Shown here piece after piece: positions 10,035-16,045 of a DNA stretch of 16,045 nt; position 1 is the first letter of the stretch, and each line of letters starts with the position of its first letter. The notes beneath the pieces were generated by a model, which saw nothing but the letters and a program-made list of their open reading frames with translations, ran no database searches and was not told where the DNA came from. Source of the DNA: Zychaea mexicana (taxonomy: Eukaryota > Mucoromycota > Mucoromycetes > Mucorales > Lichtheimiaceae); contig NW_026516945.1 of assembly GCF_025766255.1 (NCBI RefSeq), forward strand, positions 1 to 16,045, read 5' to 3'. Made by a program: the position numbers and the translations under genes.

Positions 10035-10373
10035 TTATACTAGATGCTTCTATATCCCTATATTATTATCTCATTTATATTTCAATCCCTTGCAGTTTTT
10101 TCTTATAACAATTTAGTTTTATATATCTTCTATCAATAAAATAGCTTAGTCTGGATATTTCTCTGTATTAACTATTGATATATCACTAGTAAAAAGTATA
10201 GAAAATATTTACTCTACTTCAAAGTTTAATTGCTCCCCGAATATGTACCGCTAAGCCACAAAAATTACACCAATAAACAGCCTATTGTCTTGGCTACTTT
10301 GATGCAAAATTTCATTTGTGTAACGTCACGTGAACGCTGGGAAACCCCCAGGTTCCTATATTAGGCGGTAACC
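10035..10373 (+). other. 3' end of the Merlin element
   Basis: This is an AT-rich non-coding tail containing a possible polyadenylation signal AATAAA at 10135-10140, about 100 bp after the stop codon. The right inverted repeat occupies about 10350-10373. I see no other gene. Confidence 0.55.
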
Positions 10374-10534
10374 GACAGGAGCAACTACGGGGCAGGTGCT
10401 GACAGGAGCAACTAAAAGGGAAGGTGCTGACAGGAGCAACCACGGGGCAGGTGCTGACAGGAGCAACCACAGGGCACGTGCTGATAGGAGCAACCACGGG
10501 GCACGTACTGACAGGAGCAACCACAGGGCAGGTA
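10374..10534. repeat. 27/28-bp minisatellite, right block
   Basis: The block starts with the 8-bp target duplication (10374-10381) and runs for five complete units, four type A and one type B, plus a partial unit. It has the same orientation as the left block. Joining 2143 to 10382 rebuilds one uninterrupted unit, so both blocks were once a single array. It stops inside a unit at the AT-rich insertion. Confidence 0.93.
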
Positions 10535-10873
10535 GTGGCATAACCCTTATTATTATGCTTTTAATGAAATTATAAATATATAAAAAACTATAAGTAATAT
10601 AACTTTAAAGTAATTATAATAAGTGATGAAATTAATTTTTTAAAAAAAAATAATTTCTCAAACACTATAAGATTCTCAACCCTTATTGTAATTTGTAATT
10701 ATCAAATATTTTTGTAATCTTTATGAATATAAAGATTTCATAAATATAAAATAGGGGTGGTTGAGAAACTTGCTTTCGAAACGTTTGGGGCTTGATAATG
10801 AGATTTAGACCAATAACAAAAACATTTATGTTTTGTTATTATAAGAGAGAACAAATGCTATGATTTGTTCCTC
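10535..10873. mobile_element. AT-rich 339-bp MITE-like insertion in the minisatellite
   Basis: Minisatellite sequence stops after GTA (10532-10534) and resumes with GTA (10874-10876) followed by CTGATAGGAGCAACC. The joined GGCAGGTACTGATAGG matches variant units seen nearby. A 3-bp duplication is therefore possible. The ends (GTGG...CCTC) are only weakly inverted. Close to the right end are two hairpins, at 10812-10840 and at 10849-10870 (perfect 8-bp arms). There is no coding capacity. Family unknown. Confidence 0.55.
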
Positions 10874-10905
10874 GTACTGATAGGAGCAACCACGGGAAGG
10901 TACAT
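10874..10905. repeat. Minisatellite remnant
   Basis: About one unit (GTACTGATAGGAGCAACC then ACGGGAAGGT) is trapped between the 339-bp insertion and the retroelement LTR. It shows that the retroelement also landed in the minisatellite. Confidence 0.75.
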
Positions 10906-11302
10906 CGACATCTGCTGCACACCTGCCTGACAAGAGCCTTAGAGTTAAATATAACCAGGTTTTCCTTTTGGCACTTGAACTTAGTCTACCTGAGCTTTGA
11001 ACTCTGAAGACCTGATAATATTTTATCCAAGGATGCTTGCCTACACTAGTGTAGTATCGCAGAGCGTCGGCTATACTCTGGATACAATAGAAATGAAGTG
11101 AGAATAAAGGAAAAAGGCAATTTATGGGCCTTAAATGAGCTATCAAAGCTGATCTGATGAGAAGTAGAAAGAAGAAGTGGGAGTTCAAGATTCAGGAATG
11201 TTTACGTCCGAAAGCCACTTAAGAGATTCTTTATTAAGAAGAAGAGTTAAGAAAAAGAGATAAGAGATGAACTGAACTGAAATCGAATGGAAGGAAAGGG
11301 GC

Positions 11303-11310
11303 TATTTATA
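11303..11310 (-). promoter_or_regulatory. LTR TATA box
   Basis: TATAAATA on the minus strand is followed about 70 nt downstream by AATAAA (11235-11230). This fits the core promoter and polyadenylation signal of an LTR. Confidence 0.5.
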
Positions 11311-11351
11311 CTAATTGATGTGTCGGTTTCTAGCTATGTGATTCGTGGTTT

Positions 11352-11414
11352 GCTAATGCTAATGCGACAAAAGCTAATGCTAATGTGATAAAAGCTAATG
11401 CTAATGTGATAAAA
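11352..11414. repeat. Three 21-bp tandem repeats in the LTR
   Basis: Exact 21-bp periodicity: units begin GCTAATGCTAATG and end ACAAAA or ATAAAA, at 11352, 11373 and 11394. They lie just upstream, on the minus strand, of the LTR TATA box, where enhancer-like repeats are often found. A related block occurs at 13381-13452. Confidence 0.85.
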
Positions 11415-11531
11415 GCAAATACCAAGTTGACATTAGCAAGGAACCAATAAGAGTGCGCGAATTTATGTGGACGAAATCGAGTATGGTGGCAAGAAAGAAA
11501 TCTTTATTGTAAGCGGGGAATTGTCACTACA

Positions 11532-11544
11532 TAGCCCCCTGGCT
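11532..11544 (-). promoter_or_regulatory. Polypurine tract
   Basis: AGCCAGGGGGCTA on the minus strand directly precedes the LTR start and directly follows a TAA (11547-11545) that would end the accessory ORF before its interruption. It would prime plus-strand DNA synthesis. Confidence 0.6.
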
Positions 11545-11584
11545 TTAGATCCGCATGTCCCGGGCTGCTATGTCTGCAGGCAGA

Positions 11585-12055
11585 GATGAATAAATAGTTA
11601 TTTATATATATTTTTTTAATTCTAATTTAAAGGAAGGCGTTGGTAATGTTAATTACCCATGGAAGGCTTGCCTCCCTCTGCAACCTTCCATCTCTAAATC
11701 TCATTGTCAAGTTAGGCTGCGTCCAAGTTTTCCTTGCCTAAAGAAGGGATATGCTTATTACCATTCCGCCACCACTAATTAATATATTGTATTTTATTTT
11801 TTACCAATTTAATATTATCCTACAAAACAAAATTAAAATTATAAAACAAAAAACTTATTTTTTTAAATCTAAATGAAAATTAAACATAAAAATAAAAAAT
11901 AAATAAATTATAATATTTTTTTATAAGTATTTTTTTTTATCAACAATTTTAATATATAAATATAAATATATAAAATATCTATTTCAAATAATAAACTACA
12001 TAATATTTTCTATATATAACTTATTTGGATATTTTACTATTACTGATTATCCATC
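11585..12055. repeat. Direct repeat, copy 1 (471 bp)
   Basis: It holds a more GC-rich core (about 11630-11780) in an otherwise very AT-rich unit. The core contains partly complementary segments (GGCGTTGGTAATG and CATTCCGCCACC-like) that could fold. It matches copy 2 except for three transitions. Confidence 0.9.
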
Positions 12056-12156
12056 ACATAAATAATTTATCCATCTGAAACATTTATTTTTCATTATATC
12101 CATTTCATCAATTTTATTATTTATCCATTTCAGATATACATAACTTTTCTAAAGGA

Positions 12157-12627
12157 GATGAATAAATAGTTATTTATATATATTTTTTTAATTCTAATTT
12201 AAAGGAAGGCGTTGGTAATGTTAATTACCCATAGAAGGCTTGCCTCCCTCTGCAACCTTCCATCTCTAAATCTCATTGTCAAGTTAGGCTGCGTCCAAGT
12301 TTTCCTTGCCTAAAGAAGGGATATGCTCATTACCATTCCGCCACCACTAATTAATATATTGTATTTTATTTTTTACCAATTTAATATTATCCTACAAAAC
12401 AAAATTAAAATTATAAAACAAAAAACTTATTTTTTTAAATCTAAATGAAAATTAAACATGAAAATAAAAAATAAATAAATTATAATATTTTTTTATAAGT
12501 ATTTTTTTTTATCAACAATTTTAATATATAAATATAAATATATAAAATATCTATTTCAAATAATAAACTACATAATATTTTCTATATATAACTTATTTGG
12601 ATATTTTACTATTACTGATTATCCATC
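12157..12627. repeat. Direct repeat, copy 2 (471 bp)
   Basis: It has the same length as copy 1. Differences are CCCATGG/CCCATAG, ATGCTTATT/ATGCTCATT and ACATAAA/ACATGAA (copy 1/copy 2). Confidence 0.9.
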
Positions 12628-13202
12628 AGACCATCCCCGAGCATCTTGTTATAATAGATGTTTATAAGGGAGAAAAGTGATTCGTCGGTCGAAATAAACG
12701 TGTCATGTATGTGCAAGTGGATATAGCGACGGATAACGCGCTGGCGCGCAGCTTCATCCCGGTAACGCCGGAGGACGGCAGATAAACGGACGGCGATGCG
12801 GTGAGCGAGGAGACGGCGGGCAGTAGCCAGCTTTTCCTTGGCTTTGCGGTGGTTGATATGTTGGGCAACGCACTCTTGGGTGAGGTCAAAGAAATATCCC
12901 ATTTCGACTCGGGGGTCCTTGGATTCTGGATATAAGGGCGGCGGTACAAAGTTGGGGTCGTATAATCGATAAACAAGTTTGCCACCGCTACAGTCAACAA
13001 GGCAAGGTGCGGTTGGGTTCGGTTGGTACTGTGGTAGCTCGTCGGCGTGATCTTGGTGAGTATGAATGGGCAACTCGACAGGCTTATCCCATTCCGATAT
13101 TTGGTCGGGTGTCGGTGCCGATGAAGCAGTTGTCGTTGAGGGGGGAGAGTCGAACAAGGACGACGGGGAATAGGATGGCGAGGGGTAGCTGTTGTAGGGC
13201 AT
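12612..13202 (-). CDS. Accessory ORF of the retroelement, 3' end interrupted
   Basis: Function unknown. The frame encodes 196 aa from ATG at 13202. The first ~60 residues are rich in Pro, Ser and Thr with charged stretches. Residues ~75-105 contain LVYRLYDPNF and a PPP run. Residues ~110-165 form a basic region rich in Arg, Ala and Leu (KAKEKLATARRLLAHRIAVRL), probably helical. No signal peptide, membrane segment or zinc knuckle is visible, so it is neither a typical env nor a nucleocapsid. The last five residues come from the inserted direct-repeat element. Without that insertion the frame would run 12 residues past G191 to TAA at 11547-11545, just before the polypurine tract. This places it as the last gene of the retroelement, after integrase. 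A TATA-like box lies 76 nt upstream. Confidence 0.65.
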   Translation of the reverse strand: MPYNSYPSPSYSPSSLFDSPPSTTTASSAPTPDQISEWDKPVELPIHTHQDHADELPQYQPNPTAPCLVDCSGGKLVYRLYDPNFVPPPLYPESKDPRVEMGYFFDLTQECVAQHINHRKAKEKLATARRLLAHRIAVRLSAVLRRYRDEAARQRVIRRYIHLHIHDTFISTDESLFSLINIYYNKMLGDGLMDNQ

Positions 13203-13277
13203 GGTCGATTTCGTAAGAAGAAAAGGTTTATTGTGACGATTAGATTAATGAAGACGGGTGGTTTGGAGATGTACAGA

Positions 13278-13285
13278 TATTTATA
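13278..13285 (-). promoter_or_regulatory. Possible TATA box of the accessory ORF
   Basis: TATAAATA on the minus strand lies 76 nt upstream of the ATG at 13202 and shares the motif and surroundings of the LTR TATA box. Confidence 0.45.
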
Positions 13286-13380
13286 TTATTCGGTTTCGAT
13301 ACAATGCGGGTGTCGTGCTTCCTGTTATAGTGGTGTCGGTTTATGCTTGTATAGCGTTAGCATTTGCTATCTCGGACGCA

Positions 13381-13452
13381 GCTTATGCTATAGTGGAATT
13401 AGTTTATGCTACGGTGGAATTAGCTTATGCTAAGGGAGAATTAGCTTATGCC
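13381..13452. repeat. 21-bp tandem repeats upstream of the accessory ORF
   Basis: Three complete units start at 13381, 13402 and 13423, and a partial one at 13444, each beginning G(C/T)TTATGCTA or nearly so. The period and the GCT-ATGCTA core match the LTR repeats at 11352-11414, although the remaining bases differ. Confidence 0.85.
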
Positions 13453-13643
13453 TTGAGCGGCTCTGCGGAGTTTGACGATCCGGGTTGGTTTAATGTTAAT
13501 GCAGCCGCGCGCGAATGCGGGTAACAGTAGAGCAGTGATCGATACTTGTTCTGTATATTGTGTTGTATATGTTTTGGACATCTTGTGTGTTTCGCTTTTG
13601 TAACTGTCCTTTTTTGTGTTTTGTTTTGTGTTTGTTTTTTTTC

Positions 13644-13671
13644 TTTTTTTTTTTTTTTTTTTTTTTTTTTT
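13644..13671 (-). repeat. 28-nt poly(A) tract after a polyadenylation signal
   Basis: The run reads as T on the plus strand and A on the minus strand. AATAAA (13684-13679, minus) precedes it by 7 nt. This looks like the end of an integrase mRNA copied into DNA, or simply a mononucleotide microsatellite next to the signal. Confidence 0.55.
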
Positions 13672-13723
13672 GAATTGCTTTATTTCAATATTGTGGTGGT
13701 GATAGTGGAGCTATTACATGTAA

Positions 13724-15478
13724 TTAAGCGTTCACTATATTACGTCGTGCCCTGGCGGCAGCCGAAAAGGCTTTGGTCAATGCCTTGCGGAACGGGTGCG
13801 AAGGATCTAATGCGCCAGTAGGCAAGCCTACGGCCCGGAAGATTGCTGTGAGTCCAGCGTGTCGGGCGTTGTGACGGCGGCATTGTTGATATAATGCGTC
13901 TTTGTCAAAGATTTCTTGCACGAGGAGATTAACTACTTCTGCTCGTGTTTCGTGGATTCGTTGCGCCACGCTTTCCCGCTCGAGTTGGTCTCTGACCCGG
14001 TCTACCAAAGCTGGGGAGAGTTTCGTCTTGTCGAGTTGCGCGAGGATAGCCAAGATGTCATCGTGGCTGTAGCCTTGGTTTTGGGGTCCTGCAGGCGGCG
14101 CGATTTCATCCAGGGACGCGAGGATGTCAGGATGGTTGGGTGTCGACATCGTTTCTTCGGGTTGTTTGTATCGGGAGGTGTATGTCGGTCGAAACGCTAC
14201 GTTGGGCATGGTATATATACGCATTCGGTTTCCGTGTATCGTGCCTCGTAACATTTTCCCTTCTAGTGTCTTAAGAGTGTATCCGTGTTTTCCGTTGCTG
14301 TGGTGCACAATGTAAGGACCATTCCACATGTCTTCCATTTTTGCTGAGAACGACGATTCGATAGCGTTATGATAAACTAGCACTGCGTCCCCAATTTTGA
14401 ACGGTGGTTGCAGCAGGTGCTTTTTCTTGCCGAGTATTTTCCGATCTAGTGCTTTCTTTTGATTTTGCTGGGATACTTTGATGGTGTCGGCTGCGTTCTG
14501 CCGGATGTTCCTGAGAAGTCTGAGATGTATGTCCATCCAGGTGTCATATTCCTTTTGTGTCCAGGCTGTCACATCTGTGTTGCTTTCTATTTGTGGTACG
14601 GATCTGTCGAACGGTGTCCAAGGGTGACGGCCGTATAGTAAGTAGAAGGGTGATGCCTTCGTTGTCGAGTGGATGCGGCTATTGTAACTGAGTACCAGCG
14701 AGGGCAGGTACGCGCTCCAGTCTGCTTTTTCTTCGTTAGATAATCGCTTCAATCCTTGTGCTAGGCTGCGGTTCCATCGTTCAATTTTTCCGTTTACGCT
14801 AGGTGAGAAAGCGCTCGCCATGCGGTGTTCGATATTGAAGTTGTTACAGATTTCGTCGATGATTTTGTTGTTGACTGGCAATCCTCTGTCGGTGAGTAGT
14901 ACTTTGATGTGTGAGTGCGTGCAGATGATGTTTTGATATATGAATAGAGCGACCTCTGTGGCATTTGCGAGGCGGACCGGCTTTGCGTTGACGTAGTTCG
15001 TCAGATAGTCGATACTTGCAATGACGTATGAGTGACCAGCACGAGATGGTCTGAGGTGTTTGATATCTAGTGCGACCATCGTGAATGGTTCTGGTTCAAC
15101 GGGTATCGGGTGTAGTAGTTCGATTTTCTCGGGTTTTCCATGTCGTTGACATCGGGAGCATTGTGCTATTGTGAGCTGTATGTCGCGTCGCATTCCTTTC
15201 CAGTAATAGCGTTGTGCTATGCGTTGGTATGTTGTGTGTAGCGCATAATGAGCACCGCTGGTAGGATAGAAGTGGTATGTCCAGATAGCATTGTCGGCTT
15301 CTTGCTTGTTGAGTACAAGGCGGATACCGGCACCTTGTCGTCGGTAAACGCGGTCGTTGTATACGAGATAATTTTTGCTTTGTGATGCTAGGTATCGTTC
15401 CTGTTGCTTTGTGATACCCGGAGGGTATTCTAGCGTGTTGAGATAATGATGTAATAAAGCTAATTTCTTTGTGTCCAT
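13724..15478 (-). CDS. Ty3/gypsy-type integrase as a separate ORF (584 aa)
   Basis: This would insert retroelement cDNA into the genome. The zinc-binding HHCC module is H69, H77, C107 and C110. The catalytic core has D138 (VALDIKHL), D197 (LLTDRG) and E233 (GKIERWNR), with exactly 35 residues between the second Asp and the Glu, the classical D,D(35)E spacing. A GPY-type module follows (WNGPYIV, 385-391, after a basic GKKKHLL stretch). The last ~145 residues (from about 440) are a Pro- then Arg/Ala-rich extension with no chromodomain I can recognise. Normally integrase is the C-terminal part of pol. Here it starts at its own ATG, in a different frame from the RNase H and 403 nt after its stop. 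The frame is uninterrupted, so it may be functional. Confidence 0.92.
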   Translation of the reverse strand: MDTKKLALLHHYLNTLEYPPGITKQQERYLASQSKNYLVYNDRVYRRQGAGIRLVLNKQEADNAIWTYHFYPTSGAHYALHTTYQRIAQRYYWKGMRRDIQLTIAQCSRCQRHGKPEKIELLHPIPVEPEPFTMVALDIKHLRPSRAGHSYVIASIDYLTNYVNAKPVRLANATEVALFIYQNIICTHSHIKVLLTDRGLPVNNKIIDEICNNFNIEHRMASAFSPSVNGKIERWNRSLAQGLKRLSNEEKADWSAYLPSLVLSYNSRIHSTTKASPFYLLYGRHPWTPFDRSVPQIESNTDVTAWTQKEYDTWMDIHLRLLRNIRQNAADTIKVSQQNQKKALDRKILGKKKHLLQPPFKIGDAVLVYHNAIESSFSAKMEDMWNGPYIVHHSNGKHGYTLKTLEGKMLRGTIHGNRMRIYTMPNVAFRPTYTSRYKQPEETMSTPNHPDILASLDEIAPPAGPQNQGYSHDDILAILAQLDKTKLSPALVDRVRDQLERESVAQRIHETRAEVVNLLVQEIFDKDALYQQCRRHNARHAGLTAIFRAVGLPTGALDPSHPFRKALTKAFSAAARARRNIVNA

Positions 15479-15881
15479 TGTGTGTATTGTCAGAGTTGTC
15501 AGAATTTGTGAAGTTGTCAGTTGTCAGATGATGGTGTGGTTTGTGTTATAATTAAAAAGGGTAAGTTGTGTTTGGGTAAATGAGAATGTTGTGTTGATCA
15601 GCGCGGCAGTTGAATGCGCGAAAATGCATGTAGATAAGAGTAAGAAAATGTGAATAGCGAAAATAAAAGATTATAAGCGAAAGTGTGGATATGTAGAAAG
15701 GAGTTGTTTTTTTGTGGGGTTATATTGTTTTCTTGTGTTTTGTGTGGGTTTATTGTGTTTTGTTTGTTTAAGTGTAGCAAAAAGTTGTAAATAGGGGGTG
15801 CCGGGTTGCGCCGGTAAAAAGAAAAGCGTGTCCTCATGCTTTTAACGACTTCCCGGGTACTGGTCGAAAATAGTAATGACG
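15479..15881 (-). other. Spacer between RNase H and integrase
   Basis: On the minus strand it is A/C-rich with stops in all frames. It contains AATAAA (15754-15749) about 130 nt after the RNase H stop, a TATA-like TTATAA (about 15550-15545) and four TGACAA motifs just before the integrase ATG. This fits the 3' end of one transcription unit and the promoter of the next, though each motif is short. A 79-codon minus-strand frame here has no recognisable features. Confidence 0.5.
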
Positions 15882-16045
15882 TTAATATCCTAAGCGACTG
15901 AGAAAGTCGGCATGCTTGTTCTCTTTGCCAGGTCGATATTTGACTTCAAAGGAGTACTCGGAGAGTGTGAGCACCCATCGGGCTAAAATGCCGGTTAGGT
16001 TTGTTGCGTTTAGTAGTCCCTTTAGACTGGCGTGATCGGTCAGGA
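15882..16045 (-). CDS. RNase H end of the gypsy-type reverse transcriptase (partial)
   Basis: The last 53 codons of pol before TAA at 15884-15882 are visible. They show the Ty3/gypsy RNase H signature: LTDHASLKGLL, then RWVLTLSEYSFEV, then YRPGKENKHADFLSRL. The domain degrades the RNA strand of the RNA-DNA hybrid during cDNA synthesis. The rest of RT, protease and gag would lie beyond 16045. The stop comes directly after the conserved end of RNase H, so the polyprotein seems to end here rather than continue into integrase. Confidence 0.9.
   Translation of the reverse strand, partial: LTDHASLKGLLNATNLTGILARWVLTLSEYSFEVKYRPGKENKHADFLSRLGY

Larger units (their letters stand above)
2144..10373 (+). 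mobile_element. Merlin/IS1016-type DNA transposon, split by a nested MULE
   Basis: The ends are short imperfect inverted repeats. The left end starts GGCTAATGTTCAATATAGGA, and the reverse complement of the right end starts GGTTACCGCCTAATATAGGA. They match at 17 of the first 24 positions, including an exact 12-bp core AATATAGGAACC; all but one mismatch are transitions. Weaker similarity extends to about 39 bp. The element is flanked by GACAGGAG on both sides, and the minisatellite continues in register across it. It spans 8230 bp, of which 4406 bp is the nested MULE plus its duplication, leaving about 3.8 kb. It carries one gene, a Merlin-family transposase, in the plus orientation. The long satellite-like interior is unusual for this family. 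Confidence 0.85.
10906..11531 (-). repeat. LTR of a Ty3/gypsy-like retroelement (3' LTR; far end approximate)
   Basis: On the minus strand it begins TGTAGTGACAATTCC at 11531, immediately after a purine-rich tract AGCCAGGGGG. Its upstream part holds three 21-bp tandem repeats (11352-11414). A TATA box TATAAATA (11310-11303) and an AATAAA (11235-11230) follow in order, as expected for U3, then R. The far boundary is set only by where minisatellite sequence resumes, about 10905; I could not find a clean terminal CA or a 5-bp duplication. The partner LTR would lie beyond the window's right end. Confidence 0.7.
11585..12627. mobile_element. 1043-bp element with 471-bp direct terminal repeats
   Basis: Copies at 11585-12055 and 12157-12627 have equal length and differ at only three positions, all transitions; 101 bp of AT-rich spacer lies between them. 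AGA flanks both sides (11582-11584 and 12628-12630). Removing the element and one AGA restores the accessory reading frame, which supports these exact boundaries. The outer ends are imperfectly inverted (GATGAATAAATAG against GATGGATAATCAG). There is no coding capacity. A 3-bp duplication and GATG...CATC ends do not fit a standard LTR (TG...CA, 4-6 bp), so it may be a tandem MITE dimer rather than a miniature LTR element. Confidence 0.75.
13203..13723 (-). other. Spacer between integrase and accessory ORF, with LTR-like promoter region
   Basis: On the minus strand the order is: AATAAA 40 nt after the integrase stop, a 28-nt poly(A) run, an A/C-rich stretch, ATTCGCGCGC, three and a half 21-bp repeats, AAACCGACAC, TATAAATA, then the accessory ATG. 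The same sequence of motifs (ATTCGCGCAC, 21-bp repeats, AAACCGACAC, TATAAATA) occurs in the LTR, so the promoter part may be a diverged U3 copy. Plus-strand frames here are translations of the 21-bp repeats and are not genes. Confidence 0.6.

Noticed and set aside
11585..12627. Classical LTR retrotransposon with 471-bp LTRs
   Set aside because: The spacer of 101 bp has no primer-binding site or polypurine tract that I can see, the ends lack TG...CA at the boundary and the duplication is 3 bp.
13258..13524. 88-aa plus-strand frame with YAIVELVYATVELAYA repeats
   Set aside because: It is a translation of the 21-bp repeats, opposite to the retroelement's coding strand.
13210..13540. A second complete LTR directly after integrase
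   Set aside because: It contains LTR-like motifs and a TGTTAC start candidate, but no purine tract precedes it. The better polypurine tract and LTR start are at 11531-11544, directly after the accessory ORF.
15478..15882. A simple frameshift or nonsense mutation splitting one pol gene
   Set aside because: The 403-nt spacer has stops in all minus-strand frames and an A/C-rich composition unlike coding sequence, so a single mutation cannot explain it. An undetected intron remains possible, but I found no good donor before the RNase H stop.
1..16045. tRNA genes
   Set aside because: I found no stretch with a convincing B box (GGTTCGANNCC) paired with an A box. ATTCGAATC in the 195-bp repeats lacks the surrounding stem.

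Overview
This window looks like repeat-rich, non-genic DNA from a fungus, probably an early-diverging lineage such as Mucoromycota. The taxon is an inference. It rests on short GT-AG introns (73-96 bp) with yeast-like branch points (one exact TACTAAC), AT-rich spacers and the mix of element families. Every recognisable protein belongs to a mobile element. I see no ordinary host gene, rRNA, tRNA or CRISPR.

Left part (1-2143): two ~93% identical copies of a ~190-bp module (1-190 and ~1436-1620) lie on either side of a degenerate tandem array of ~195-bp units. Each copy ends in a 10-bp-arm hairpin followed 12 nt later by CTAG. A 27/28-bp minisatellite follows (1621-2143).

Middle (2144-10373): a Merlin/IS1016-type DNA transposon of about 3.8 kb sits in the minisatellite. 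It has an 8-bp target duplication (GACAGGAG) on both sides, and the minisatellite resumes in register at 10374. Its five-exon transposase gene is at 8438-10034, and a degenerate ~82-bp satellite lies upstream of that gene. A complete Mutator-like element (MULE, 2338-6734) is nested inside it. The MULE has a perfect 9-bp target duplication (AGTGATGGC), ~664-bp terminal inverted repeats at about 98.5% identity, and one intact transposase gene with a single 75-bp intron (716 aa).

Right part (10535-16045): an AT-rich 339-bp insertion with a possible 3-bp duplication interrupts the minisatellite again. Next comes a minus-strand Ty3/gypsy-like retroelement. Read on its own strand it runs: end of RNase H with a stop codon, a 403-nt spacer, a self-contained integrase ORF (584 aa), a 521-nt spacer with a poly(A) tract and an LTR-like promoter region, an extra proline/serine-rich ORF, a polypurine tract, and the LTR beginning at 11531. 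A 1043-bp element with 471-bp direct repeats has inserted near the 3' end of the extra ORF with a 3-bp duplication (AGA).

The insertions can therefore be ordered. The minisatellite is oldest, and the Merlin element, the 339-bp element and the retroelement went into it. The MULE then entered the Merlin element, and the direct-repeat element entered the retroelement. The most unusual feature is the retroelement: its pol appears split into separate units, and it carries an extra 3' ORF whose upstream region resembles the element's own LTR.
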